DNA of 64,000 nucleotides. Source: Prorocentrum cordatum. Its lineage: Eukaryota > Sar > Dinophyceae > Prorocentrales > Prorocentraceae. Numbering within the stretch: position 1 is the stretch's first letter; each line of letters opens with the position of its first letter. The DNA lies in contig CAUYUJ010014770.1 in assembly GCA_963575745.1 (NCBI GenBank), positions 119,598-183,597 on the forward strand, given 5' to 3'. Below the pieces are notes generated by a model. The model worked only from the letters and a program-made list of their open reading frames with translations, was not told the DNA's origin and ran no database searches. Made by a program: the position numbers and the translations under genes. Below are positions 24,357 to 34,262 of the stretch, piece by piece.

Positions 24357-25229
24357 GTGAGCGGGCGGGGCCATAGCACGAGCCCGCTCACCTCTGGGCC
24401 GCCGGGCGCGGGTTCTCCCCGCGAGCTCCCTCGCACCTCTCACGAGGCGAGGGACAGGCGGCCCAGGTCCGAGCGGGCTCAGCTCGGCGCTGCCGCGCCG
24501 AGGCCGCGCCGCCCAGCCGTACAGGCCGGGCCCCGGCAAAAGGCGGCGCGGCGAGGGCGGCCTGCGACTGGGGGAGGTCGCGGCTGCCATCCGCGCTCCG
24601 GCGGCGCTTGCGCGGCGGGCGTTCCGCCCTGTCGGGCGTGGGCGAGCGAGTATTTCATGTACTGCGACGACGCCGACTGCTGGCTTGCGGACACGCATGG
24701 CAAGTGGGCTGGCGGGTGCTACCCGCACTGCGCTGGTGAGCCCAGCAACGCGGGGTGGCAGCTGTGCGGCACGCGCGTCTCGGACGGCCATTTCTACGGA
24801 GGCTGTGTTGCCGAACCCGCATGCGCGCCGACAGCGGGAGGCGCCGCCGTCGGCGCACCCAGAGGCTTCAAGGTGCCGTCTGATGTGGGGGCGCTGCGGC
24901 TTCTGGACGAGGGCTATGATGCCGGGCTCCTGCTCTTCGCGCTGCTCCGGGAGGTGAAGGACAATGCCCAGCAGCCCGTGCTCGACGCCTTCGACGCACA
25001 CCTCAGCCGGCTGGAGCGGTGCGTGCACGAGCGGAGGGAAGCCAGGGTCCAGGATCTCCAGTGGGGTCAGGCCTTCCTCCACGAAGACGGCGATAATACG
25101 ATGGGCAAGAGGAGGAGAAGAAGAAGAAGGCAGAGAGCGAGGAGGAGGACGAGGAGGAAGTTCGAGGTGGAGCACCTGCACGACCCCCCCCCTCAACTGT
25201 CGCGAGTTCGGCGCGTGCGGCCAGGATGA
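24357..25229 (+). CDS. Host gene, N-terminal part: Cys-rich then helical region
   Basis: I do not recognise the family. The first ~100 residues are Arg/Pro/Ala-rich and may be non-coding. A protein-like part begins near residue 95. An ATG at 24,656 starts it with MYCDDADCWLADTHGKW, followed by a Cys-rich stretch (GGCYPHCAG, WQLCGTRV and GGCVAEPAC). A helical stretch follows (RLLDEGYDAGLLLFALL, then DAFDAHLSRLERC), then an Arg-rich run. The frame ends at 25,229, but the protein continues one base over. A run of nine C at 25,184-25,192 lies just where the downstream acidic repeat frame takes over, and eight C would join the two. Minus-strand frames here show an apparent membrane helix, which is the antisense of Asp/Glu codons. 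Confidence 0.45.
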   Translation: MSGRGHSTSPLTSGPPGAGSPRELPRTSHEARDRRPRSERAQLGAAAPRPRRPAVQAGPRQKAARRGRPATGGGRGCHPRSGGACAAGVPPCRAWASEYFMYCDDADCWLADTHGKWAGGCYPHCAGEPSNAGWQLCGTRVSDGHFYGGCVAEPACAPTAGGAAVGAPRGFKVPSDVGALRLLDEGYDAGLLLFALLREVKDNAQQPVLDAFDAHLSRLERCVHERREARVQDLQWGQAFLHEDGDNTMGKRRRRRRRQRARRRTRRKFEVEHLHDPPPQLSRVRRVRPG

Positions 25230-26622
25230 CCAGCAGCACGATGCCCAGCGGCGTTGCGATGAGGATGATGAGCATCGCCGCGATGTCGGCGCAGAGCCTG
25301 GCCAATACCAGCGGCTCGCGGTGCGCGAGATCGTGGCGGGGATCGAGGCCATGCTCGGGGGCCGCCCCAGTGACGGGGTGGAGCAGCAGCGGCCTCAGGA
25401 GGCTGGCGCTCCCACCAGCACTGGGGGCTACGAGGGGCCCGACCATGGTCCAAGGCGGGCCGAGGACAACCACGGCGACATGGCGGAGCTGCAGCAGCCC
25501 GAGGTGGCTGGCGCCCCCGCCGCCGCCGAGGCCCACGACGGCCCGGAGCGGGCCAGAGACCACCACGGCGACGTGGCGGAGCTGCAGCAGCCCGAGGTGG
25601 CTGGCGCCCCCGCCGCCGCCGAGGTCCACGACGGCCCGAAGCGGGCCGAGGACCACCACGGCGACGTGGCGGAGCCGCACCATGCCCATTTGGCCTCCGC
25701 TCCCGCCGCCGCCAAGGTCCGCGTCGGCCCGGAGCGGGCCAGAGACCACCACGGCGACGCGACGGAGCCGCAGCATGCCCAGATGGCCTGCGCCCTAGCC
25801 GCCGCCAAGGTCCACGACGGCCTGGAGGGGGCCGACGACCACCGCTGCGATGCGGCGGAGCTGCAGCAGCCCGAGGTGGCTGGCGCTCCCGCCGCCGCCG
25901 ACGTCCGCGACGGCCCAGAGCGGGCCGAGGACCACCGCGGCGAGGTGGCGGAGCCGCAGGTGGCTGGCGCCCCCGCCGCCGCCGAGGCCCGCGAGGGCCC
26001 AGAGCGGGCCGAAGACCACTGCGGCGAGGTGGCGGAGCCGCAGCAGCTCGAGGTGGCTGGCGCCCCCGCCGCCGCCGAAGTTCGCGTCGGCCCGGAGCGG
26101 GCCGAGGACCACCGCGGCAACGTGGCGGAGCTGCAGCAGCCCGAGGTGGCTGGCGCTCCCGCCGCCGCCGCCGAGGTCCAAGACGGCCCAGAGCGGGCTG
26201 AGGACCACCGCGGCGACGCGGCCGAGCCGCAGCAGCATCAGGTGGCTGGCGCCCCCGCCGCCGCTGAGACACACGACGGCCCAGAGCGGGCTGGGGACAC
26301 ACTCCCCGACGGCTGCGCGGACTTCGGCATCTGCAGGGCCAGCGGTGCTGTCAGGCCCGGGGCGTGCCCCAGAGCGCAGGAGGAAAAGGAGGAGGAGGAG
26401 GAGGAAGAGGCTTCCGAGGAGGTGACAGTGGAAAGAAGAAGCGCCGGAGGATACAGATACGGATCCCCGAACGCGGTGCGGCCCCTGCGGGGGGCTGGGG
26501 AAAAGTGCGCCGTGGCGCGTGGGAGAGCGCCCGCCTTCCCGGTCCTCCTCCCATCCCTTCTTAAACCACCTTCTGACACCACCTCCTTAAAAGAAACCAC
26601 TATTCTTGAACCACCTTTTTGA
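25193..26622 (+). CDS. Host gene, repeat part: nine 31-residue acidic repeats
   Basis: After the C run, this frame reads on through EIVAGIEAMLGGRPSDG. It then enters nine tandem repeats of about 31 residues (93 nt) from roughly 25,485 to 26,290. The repeat has the form AELQQPEVAGAPAAAE, then HDGPERAEDHHGDV, and the middle copies are more diverged. One copy lacks three residues and one has an extra Ala, so length changes keep the frame. After the repeats comes a Glu-rich segment (EKEEEEEEEASEE) at 26,385-26,430. From about 26,443 the frame probably reads into inserted LINE DNA, so the stop at 26,622 is likely not the original. The function is unknown. The acidic, Ala-rich repeats suggest a disordered or elongated protein. 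Confidence 0.5.
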
Positions 26623-27784
26623 AACCGCCTTATTAATCGCGACCGTGTAGTTGACGGCGTGCGGTACATGATGATGTGCGTTGCTTCCACCTGTCCCTGT
26701 TCTGGGCTTCGTCCTTCCAGAACAGCGAATATTATCGCAAATCGTCCTCCAAGCGGAACCAGCGTGTGCGCCGAGGTCTCCTCGGCCTCCCCCCCGCCAA
26801 ACTTCGCGTGGCGCACCGCTCAGCGTCGCGCCACTCCACTGTCCCTTTGCACCACCTGTCTGCCGGCATTCTCGCAATGTGCCCCGCACATCGCCATTTT
26901 GTACCTAAGAACGTGCGAACCCAAGATTGCACCCCGCACTTACTAGCAGCATCGCGCGCAACGTGCGTGGCGCGAATAATCCAAGAAACCCACTGCTCTC
27001 GAGGCCGGCGCTTGATGCCCACAATTCTTCGAAGCATGTCGTTCTGAGTTGACTGCAGGCGTCTTTTCTCCTCCTCGGTAGGCAACCACGATTCGCAACG
27101 CCAGAGGACGCTTTTCGATACGCAGGCATCGAACAGCCGAAGGCGCTTTCTCAACAGACCGCGCCTTGGGTTCAGAAGCGGCCACAACTGATGAAATTTT
27201 GCCCACCCAGCCTTGATGCGCGAGGAGATCTCCTTGCTAGTGCGGCCAGCAAGGGTGAACTGCGTGCCGAGAATTTTAAAGCCGGCTGTAGCTGATACGA
27301 CGGGAAATTGATGCCCATGCACTTCAAGATGTCCTCGGTCATCGGCGCTGTTGTGCTGGATGAAACACTTATCTACAGTCAGCGACAGACCTCTCTTTGC
27401 CAGCTCCGTCATCGCGTCTCCAATCATCTGCTGCAGCGCGTCTGCTGATCGCGCCGCCACAATCGTGTCATCTGCAAACATCACGTGGCTCAGCCTTCTG
27501 CTTCCGTCCTCCTGCGAGCCGATGATCGCCCCCAAATTCTTTGCGCCCCAGGCCTCGCGTAATTTCTGGAAGATGGCTCTTGTGGCACTGTTGAACAACA
27601 GTGGCGAGATCGGATCTCCCTGCCGGACTCCACGTTGAATTTAAAAAATTATGCGCTCATTGTGGATCCGTCCAAGCTAGACATGCGCTTTGAGATTGCA
27701 ACACAGTTGCCGGAGCGCGCGAACCGTGGCCGGGTCCGCCCCTGCCTCCTCCAGCGCCTCGAACGCAGCAGAGTGCAGCACCTT
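26443..27784 (-). mobile_element. LINE-like retrotransposon 1, 3' part
   Basis: This is the downstream portion of a non-LTR element on the minus strand. It holds the second half of its reverse transcriptase, the C-terminal region and a ~290-bp 3' tail without a clear poly-A. The left limit is placed at a 42-bp segment (26,401-26,442) that recurs at 37,861-37,902, the presumed target duplication. The other limit is the LTR element inserted at 27,785. Confidence 0.75.
26732..27784 (-). pseudogene. LINE 1 reverse transcriptase, C-terminal half
   Basis: Coming out of the LTR insertion, the frame opens with KVLHSAAFEALEEAG. It has a TAG at 27,677-27,679 and a TAA at 27,641-27,643, then RT motif GVRQGDPISPLLFN and the catalytic HVMFADDTIVAA. 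Next come the thumb-like GFKILGTQFTLAG and a C-terminal region rich in Arg and Trp (WRCAGHIARMPADRW), typical of the tail of LINE polyproteins. The frame stops at 26,732. The N-terminal half lies at 36,943-37,860. The catalytic FADD is kept, but two nonsense codons and the insertion make this copy inactive. The family is known from motifs; the clade is not assigned. Confidence 0.9.
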
Positions 27785-28052
27785 TGTGAAAGTTGTATTA
27801 GCAAGGATGTGGGATATAGGATGATGTTTAGAATTATATATGTTGCTCCTCTCGCTCGCTCATGCTTGCACTCTCCTGTTCACGATTGCCATTTGCGGCT
27901 TGGACCCGCCAGCTGTGGCGGGGGGGCGGACGCATTCTACGACTGTCTAGCTTGACATCGGAATAAGAACAGATCATACTCTATCTATTTCTTACTGTAT
28001 CACTTCTTGTATCAAGAGGTCGTGGGTGGAGAGATTTGGATCAATATTTACA
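27785..28052 (+). repeat. 5' LTR
   Basis: Starts TGTGAAAGTTGTA and ends TCAATATTTACA. It matches 36,681-36,942 along its length, with a 12-bp insertion near 28,005 and a three-base deletion near its start relative to the 3' copy. The exact start could be 27,785 or 27,787. Confidence 0.9.
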
Positions 28053-28053
28053 C

Positions 28054-28070
28054 TGGTAGCGTGAGCTGAA
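28054..28070 (+). promoter_or_regulatory. Probable primer-binding site
   Basis: TGGTAGCGTGAGCTGA begins one base after the 5' LTR. Starting with TGG, complementary to the CCA end of a tRNA, and lying directly after the LTR fits a minus-strand primer site. The tRNA is not identified. Confidence 0.55.
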
Positions 28071-28324
28071 TCAGTCCACGGTACGAGGATTTCACGCAGT
28101 GGCCGTGCAGATATATGCTGGCGCCCACTTACATCCTCGCGGTGCTTAACCACTGCGCTCAACAGATCACAGCGATCAACAAAACGCTCAAAATCATTAC
28201 CTACAACAGCTCGGACGAGGATCGTTGCATCAACAGCGTCCCGGGCGAGCAGCACAACTACAGCAGCAACGATCAAGACAGCTACTACATCAGTGACAAG
28301 TTCAGTAGCATCGTGGTCATCAAG

Positions 28325-30658
28325 ATGACGTCCAAGCAGCAGCAGCAGTTCAATGACGGCCCCCTCTTCGTTGACAAGGAGGGCGTGGTACACTACAATG
28401 GCGGCCCATCCTACGGCGAGGAGTTCGAGGAGCGTGCAATACTCGGCTACCACGCGAGCGAGGAGAAGATCAAGAAGCTTTATGCGATCAAGCTCAAGAA
28501 CTCTCTAAATGGACGACCGTGGACACTCACGCGAAAAAAAGTTGAGATCAGTACGCAAGCAGTTTTGGACGAAGCAGGTAATGACCCACTTGCTGCAGTC
28601 AAACTGGTGGTAACTACAGCACGACAAGCGTGCGAAAGAATCGCACCACTACAGAAGCAGCAAGCGTTCAAGGAGTATTTCTTCCGAGGTTTTCGCAATC
28701 GAACGGAGTCTGTGCAGGACTACATATCGAGGCGAGAAACTGAGTACGAGCGGCTCAAGTCACTTTCAGCGAAGACGACAGTCAGCGAAGACCTACGGAC
28801 ATACTTTCTACTAAAGCTAGCGAACATCAGCGTGCAAGAGGCAATCCTTGGCCAATGCAACAACGAATACATCTGGGACGACGTGACGGCAGCCATGCTG
28901 ATACAGCTGGACAGTACAGGCCGAGACGATCGTGGACATGGACGATACGGAGCCTACCCGGTGGACTACGACGACGAAGAAGAAGATGCTCTACTCGGAG
29001 ACGAATGTTCACCGCGCGACGAGGACGTTTTCCTGAGTGATGCGGACTACGACGCACTTGCAGCGGACATCGACGAGTTCGAGGGAGTGATTGATGACGT
29101 GGACCCGGAAGAGATCAACCAGGAGGAGTGCGACACCCTGGCGACGGAGGCTCAAAGCCTTGGCTGGAAAGCTGGACGGCGCAACCACAAGCCCAACTAC
29201 AAGCAGGCTCGGGGGCGGCTTGCTCAGAGCAAGTCGAATAGAGGCTGGAAAGCCAACATCAACAAGCAGGGCTCCATCAAGATGGAAAGCAAAGAGGCTG
29301 AGGATAAGCTGAAGCAGATCAAGGCGCGCACGAAGTGCAACGCATGCCACAAGAAGGGTCACTGGAAGGGTGACCCCGAGTGCGAAAAGACGAGGTCACC
29401 AACGGGTGGATCCAGTACGCTACAACGTGGAGGACGAGGAGGCGGACGTGGAGGACGAAGCTTTCACGGGCGACCTGGAGGTTTTCTGCGACGAGCTGGA
29501 TTCGCAATGGCGACCGCGGTCAAGCTGCTGATGGCGGACAGCTCGATGGACATGACCGCCAGTCAGATTGTCAGCGACCAGCTGGCAGGCATAGACGTGG
29601 CGATGGAGGAGATCACGAGTCTGACGAAGGTGAGAATCGACACCGAGGAGCAGATCGTGAACCCCTACGCGGTATCAGCAGCAGGAGACCAGCCGAACTT
29701 CCAAGAGAGGATCGACCAGGCACACGAACCATACCCAGTACCTGGAGAGCATCAAGCACAAGAATCTGACGAACCCTTGAGCACTCCAGTGAGCTCAACG
29801 AGCAGACCGACACCAGGGGCGTGGTCGAGGACGGAGCCCAGCAGACCAAGTACAGACTACCTGGAAGAAGACAACACAGAGGCCGACCTACAGAAGATAC
29901 GAGATCGTGCGGAGCAGATCGCAGCGTTGTGGGTAAGCTGCGAGAGCATGGAAGCGGCCTACAGGAACTATATGGATTTCTGTTTGGACTGGGCCCTACA
30001 TCGTTTCCAACAGCTCATGCACATCACCATGGAGATGGCACCGAACGGTCTCAGGAATATGGCCTACGATCTATGCAAAGCAGCCCGGGACAGGACCTCG
30101 GAGCTTCGTGACATCGTGAGGAGTACCTGCGAGCGCCTACCGATTGGAATACGACCGACATGGTTGTGGACGCAACGTCGAGCTGGAACCAACTACGTTC
30201 CAAAGGGCGACCGCACACCAACAACAGGGCGGCAGCAACATTGCGAGGAGCTGGAAGAAATCGAAGCCTACGCAATACGAAAAGGACCTATTCCAGATGG
30301 ACATGCTGTACTGGGCACTGCGTGCCTACGTGGATGTGGAGGTTCAATATCACTGGGCGGCTACACAGAGGACGACAGAGTCACCGCGCGGATGAGAGGA
30401 TCATCCATGCGCTTCCGAGGCGTGAATGATAGCGCCCCGGTCATGGCAGAAGGAGAACAAGAGGCGACGGCTGGACTTGCTGGAGCTGACGTGAACCTAC
30501 GCTTCCAGAGGTTGCCGAAGTCAAAGACGCCAATACTGCTGAGCTTCCACCAGCTGGAGGAGCTCGACACAGTGATATACATCAAGGATCAAAAGGCGGA
30601 CTTCAAGGCGATCAACAAGTACGAGTGCCTCTCAACAAGACGGAGAAGGGACACATGA
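28325..30658 (+). CDS. gag: Gag and protease-region polyprotein
   Basis: The frame is open from 28,115, but the first ATG with Gag-like sequence is at 28,325 (MTSKQQQQFNDGPLFVDKEG). Residues ~20-200 look like a copia-type capsid, with ILGYHASEEKIKKLYAIKL, then KQQAFKEYFFRGFRNR and VQDYISRRETEYERLKSL. A zinc knuckle C-X2-C-X4-H-X6-C lies at 29,336-29,383 (CNACHKKGHWKGDPEC), followed by a Gly/Arg-rich stretch (RGGRGGGRGG). The last ~60 residues (KTPILLSFHQLEELDTVIYI) resemble the end of a retropepsin region, but no clear DTG/DSG catalytic motif was found. The next part of the polyprotein continues in the -1 frame near 30,615. This is either a one-base deletion or a programmed -1 frameshift. Confidence 0.8.
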   Translation: MTSKQQQQFNDGPLFVDKEGVVHYNGGPSYGEEFEERAILGYHASEEKIKKLYAIKLKNSLNGRPWTLTRKKVEISTQAVLDEAGNDPLAAVKLVVTTARQACERIAPLQKQQAFKEYFFRGFRNRTESVQDYISRRETEYERLKSLSAKTTVSEDLRTYFLLKLANISVQEAILGQCNNEYIWDDVTAAMLIQLDSTGRDDRGHGRYGAYPVDYDDEEEDALLGDECSPRDEDVFLSDADYDALAADIDEFEGVIDDVDPEEINQEECDTLATEAQSLGWKAGRRNHKPNYKQARGRLAQSKSNRGWKANINKQGSIKMESKEAEDKLKQIKARTKCNACHKKGHWKGDPECEKTRSPTGGSSTLQRGGRGGGRGGRSFHGRPGGFLRRAGFAMATAVKLLMADSSMDMTASQIVSDQLAGIDVAMEEITSLTKVRIDTEEQIVNPYAVSAAGDQPNFQERIDQAHEPYPVPGEHQAQESDEPLSTPVSSTSRPTPGAWSRTEPSRPSTDYLEEDNTEADLQKIRDRAEQIAALWVSCESMEAAYRNYMDFCLDWALHRFQQLMHITMEMAPNGLRNMAYDLCKAARDRTSELRDIVRSTCERLPIGIRPTWLWTQRRAGTNYVPKGDRTPTTGRQQHCEELEEIEAYAIRKGPIPDGHAVLGTACLRGCGGSISLGGYTEDDRVTARMRGSSMRFRGVNDSAPVMAEGEQEATAGLAGADVNLRFQRLPKSKTPILLSFHQLEELDTVIYIKDQKADFKAINKYECLSTRRRRDT

Positions 30659-31221
30659 CGATCTCGCTCAAGGAGTGGCCGAAGAAGGAGACGACAAAGA
30701 TCGAGCCATCAGTCACGTCCGACGAGATCGACATCTGGAATGCGGAGGCCCAGGAGATCGACAAGGGCATCCTACGGCGGAAGCAGAGGAAGCAGATTGA
30801 GACGTGGGAGGAGGAGATTCAGGACAAGCTGGGCCAGTGCCAGCAGATCGTGGACACGCTGAAGGCGGACCCGGAGGAGAAGCGGCCCATCATCTGCGAG
30901 CTCTACGCAGGTGGCATGGCAGCCACATCAGAAGCCCAGCAGCGGCGGCATCCAGTGACGAGGCCGAGGGGCATCCTGATCGGGGACGACCTGCTGGACG
31001 CGAAGTCGCAGAAGACCGTCCTGAAGCAGCTGAACGAGGATGACCCCTACATGACCATTGTGGGGTTCCCCTGCGACCCATTCACGAACATATCCCACAT
31101 GTTCCCGAAGGACACGAAGATGCGCAAGTTGGCGACCGGCATGAAGCACTTGCAGCTTGTCAAGAAGATCTGGCTCAACTGCAAGCGCCGAGGAGCTCAT
31201 ATGCTACTGGAAAACCATTGA
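30613..31221 (+). pseudogene. Pol segment with DNA-methyltransferase-like domain
   Basis: In the frame after Gag, VPLNKTEKGHMTISLKEW continues the pre-integrase region. From about 30,890 there is a Rossmann-like start, ICELYAGGMAATSEA, comparable to motif I of C5 methyltransferases. At about 31,063 comes VGFPCDPFTNISHMFP, which matches the PC dipeptide surroundings of motif IV (the catalytic Cys). Then AHMLLENH appears, where motif VI would be ENV or ENP. The frame stops at 31,219 just after EN. One extra C would give ENP and join the integrase frame, so this is a one-base deletion in a C run. The domain is short (~110 residues) and lacks visible later motifs, so it may be a degenerate or non-catalytic relative. 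Methyltransferase-bearing retrotransposons are known from dinoflagellates. Confidence 0.6.
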
Positions 31222-32594
31222 CGTCAAGAGCCTGGCAGCTTATGCCATGGCTGGGCTCAGAGTTCGTGAGCGCGATGACGCACCCGTGCGCCGAGGGCAG
31301 CAACCTGGTGGACTTCATGGGCGATCCAGTCAAGATACCGACGAGGTTCCTGACGACGGCCATCATGCTCGGCAAGAAGCTCAACAGCATCAGGTGTGAC
31401 GAGCAGCACGTACACACGAGCGTGATCAACAGGCCGAAGGGAACAGCATCGAGCCTTTGGAACTGGACCAAGGAGCTGGCCAAGACGATCTTGGACGGCA
31501 TCGAGGATCAGCGGGACCTCGAGAAGCAGCATGGTGGCTACGCCCGGTACGCCAACAATTTCGACGACATCGACTGTGACAAGTTCGAGGCCAACCCTGC
31601 GGAGACGGAAGCGCCGATGCACGCTAGCGCGGCGGCGATCTTCAGCAAGCATGGCGAGAACATCGAGATGGCGGAATGGACGGCGGTGCCACCACTCATG
31701 CGAGCAGCTATCAAGAAGATACACGAGAGCCGTTCACATGGACCCTACAAGGAGTCACTGGTACGATATCTACAGCATGGTGGAGCTAGCCGACGAGCGG
31801 TACAAGTAGCACGTCTCTTCAGATGCACGACATGTGAAGCGCAGGCTCGGACGGCAGCGAGACCTACGGCAGCTCAGCCTAAGGTTAAGGACTTTAACGA
31901 AGCCATCGGTATGGACTTCAAGATCATACCCGACCTGGACAAGAGCATGCACGTGGTACTTGTTATCGTGGACGTGACCTCGGACTTCACCGTGGCGATC
32001 TACACGTGTCCCGGATCGAGACCTACGGCAGAGTTAGCAAAGAAGGCTTTCGAACTCGGATGGTTTACCTGGGCAGGGCCACCACGCATCGTGGAGCAGG
32101 ACCAGGACTCTACCTTTATGGGCGAGTTCGAGACGCTGTGCAACGACCTGGGCATTGTGATCATCAATGCGGCTCCAGATGCTCACTGGCAAATGGGCAA
32201 AGTCGAGAGGAAGATACGATACCTCAAGGAGATGGCGACAAGTGTCTTCGACGCTGGGGAAGTTCGTGGTCAAGATTCGGTTGCAGCAGCAGTGCGTGGT
32301 ATGGCCAACGCGTGCAATCAACTTGTCAGCACGGCAGGCTTCTCACAACAGCAATGGGCACTTGGAGCTGGACACCGGCTGCCTGCAAGTTTGGCGAATC
32401 CCGACAACGACCCAGCAGTGGTTTCACGAGTGGCCGAGAATACGTCATTCTGGAACCGACTACACCTTCAACAGACCTGTTCGGAATCCTTTTTCAAGGC
32501 AGCAAACTCATCAGCATTGAGACGGGCAGTTCTGGCGAGGACGAGGCCCCAGCCAGGGCCATTTCAGCAAGGTGATTTATTGATGTCTTGGTGA
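31218..32594 (+). CDS. pol: Pol: copia integrase
   Basis: The segment opens with a linker continuing the methyltransferase-like region (LTSRAWQLMPWLGSEF). The N-terminal zinc-binding HHCC region lies at about 31,710-31,850 (KKIHESRSHG, then CTTCEAQ). The catalytic core has the first Asp in IGMDFKIIPD (~31,910), the second in EQDQDSTFMGEF (~32,100) and the Glu in AHWQMGKVERK (~32,185-32,215), so DDE is complete. The frame ends at TGA 32,592-32,594 after LLMSW. The same frame continues with a protein-like GPAR..GKDEHGDWLIHN stretch typical of the region downstream of the core, so the stop interrupts the protein. A CGA-to-TGA change would explain it. Confidence 0.88.
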   Translation: MTSRAWQLMPWLGSEFVSAMTHPCAEGSNLVDFMGDPVKIPTRFLTTAIMLGKKLNSIRCDEQHVHTSVINRPKGTASSLWNWTKELAKTILDGIEDQRDLEKQHGGYARYANNFDDIDCDKFEANPAETEAPMHASAAAIFSKHGENIEMAEWTAVPPLMRAAIKKIHESRSHGPYKESLVRYLQHGGASRRAVQVARLFRCTTCEAQARTAARPTAAQPKVKDFNEAIGMDFKIIPDLDKSMHVVLVIVDVTSDFTVAIYTCPGSRPTAELAKKAFELGWFTWAGPPRIVEQDQDSTFMGEFETLCNDLGIVIINAAPDAHWQMGKVERKIRYLKEMATSVFDAGEVRGQDSVAAAVRGMANACNQLVSTAGFSQQQWALGAGHRLPASLANPDNDPAVVSRVAENTSFWNRLHLQQTCSESFFKAANSSALRRAVLARTRPQPGPFQQGDLLMSW

Positions 32595-33143
32595 TCTGAT
32601 AACCTAAAGCGCAACCTGCATGCACGATGGCATGGACCTGCCCGTTGCCTGGGCAAGGATGAGCACGGTGACTGGCTGATCCATAACAGGATCCCGATCC
32701 TAAGTTCACCCAGTCTCCTCCGAAGGGCGACTGAGCACGAGGTGGCCAACATGCAGTTTACCGACCTGTTTTCAGATGGCGGACCTGCGCGTGGACGAGC
32801 TGGTCAGCGTGGTTTTCTGGACCTTCGAGGTCAACAGTATAACCCAGCACGAGATGATCAACAGCCAGACCAGCAGCCAGATCAACGGCCAGATCAGCAG
32901 CCAGATCAACACCAAGATCACCGAGATCCAGGACATCAGCAGAATCCTGGACAGGGCGATGTTCCACCTCAGCCAGCCGGTGGACAAGGTGATGCACCCT
33001 CGAGTGCACCGACGACGGCACCAGCAGCACCTGCTCAGGGCAACGTGGAGCTGACGAAACCAGCGGACAGCAGGAAGCGACGATCGGAAGTGGTACACGA
33101 TAACGACGTGATGCCAATGCGTCAGAGGCTAGACGACGAGTAG
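32595..33143 (+). pseudogene. Pol: post-integrase linker
   Basis: Same frame as the integrase. After the TGA it reads RNLHARWHGPARCLGKDE, then WLIHNRIPIL and LLRRATEHEVA, a conserved-type C-terminal integrase segment. It then enters a Gln/Pro/Asp-rich linker with DQQPDQQPDQRPDQQ repeats at about 32,855-32,930. A TAG at 33,141-33,143 ends the open part, and the same frame resumes immediately after it. CAG-to-TAG is the simplest origin. Confidence 0.75.
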
Positions 33144-34262
33144 GAGACAGTACCAGCGGACCAAGATCAAAAGGAAGAAGACCTTCGAGCACGACTTGCT
33201 CGAGCGCACCAAGCTTGGGACACCATCTTGGGAGCAGTGGCGGCCAGCAGCCAGGGCAAGACCGACCTGAGGCAGCTGGACAATGTCAGGAACGCCCCTC
33301 TTCTACCTGACCCGACACCTGGGTGCAGGATTGAGAGGCGGCGGCTTTTCAATTTGGACACGCGCGACCTGGTTCAAGATATCTCGAGGGTGGACTGGAT
33401 AGCCAATCCTCAGATCATCGACGACGTGGCATCACAAGACCCCATCGCGATCATTGAGCAGATCCCTCTGGGAAAGGAAGAGGAAGCTGGAGATGGACCA
33501 GGAGGTGGCCAACAGCCTGCAGCAGCCCCGCAGGAGCCTACCAACACTGATGAGACCATGGAGGAACCTAAGGAGGTGAAGCGCGGAGGCAAGAAGCACG
33601 CCAAGAAGGACCTGAAGCTCAAGCAGACCAAACGGGACGACGCTCAGGACGATCGAGCTCAGCTTCGAGTACCTGCCAGGATCCAGAGGCACATGGAGGA
33701 CCGCCAGAAGGCGGAGGAAACGGCAACAGTACCAGCAGAGGTACCGCAGGATCAGCCGGCTACATCATCGTCAAGTACGCGACAGCCTGCGCAGGGCAAG
33801 CGCCAGGAACACCCAGTCACGATCAAGGAGTTCTTGCTGGACGATGCGCCGATCAGCATCAAACGAGCCCGGGCACAAACTGGGCCAGTCAAGCAGCTGG
33901 CAGATACACCGCTGCTCGTCGAAGCGTTCGCGGCCGAACGGATATGCAGCCAACCGACGAGAGCCAACAAGCATCAGGAGATCAACTTGAAAAAGCTGGG
34001 CGATGACAAGCTCAAGTGGAAGAAGATGCAGCAGGCGGTGGAGAAGGAATGGAACACGTGGTGCAAGTACGATGCAGCAACCCACATATCAGGGGCAGCA
34101 GTCGAGAAGGTCGACCCGGACAAGATCCTGAGCTCCAAAGTGGTCTGGACCGATAAGGACCCGACGCCTTCGAGCCGAAGGCCAGGATCTGTGGAAGAGG
34201 CTACGAGAAGGAGTTTGACGACAAGCTACGACGGGACTCACCTACAGTCTCAGCACAGATGA
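33144..34262 (+). pseudogene. pol: Pol: linker and start of reverse transcriptase
   Basis: The frame continues from the linker through a charged region (KRGGKKHAKKDLKLKQ). It then reads the start of the copia RT at about 33,975-34,160: KKMQQAVEKEWNTWCKYDA, then ILSSKVVWTDKD. At about 34,160 the frame slips: the next RT residues, AFEPKARICGRGYEKEF, are in the -1 frame. The tail up to the stop at 34,260 is therefore out of frame. One missing base near 34,163 would repair it. Confidence 0.8.

Noticed and set aside
25226-25340. Apparent transmembrane helix in a minus-strand frame over 25.2-25.3 kb
   Set aside because: It is the antisense of Asp/Glu-rich plus-strand codons; the plus frame is more protein-like.
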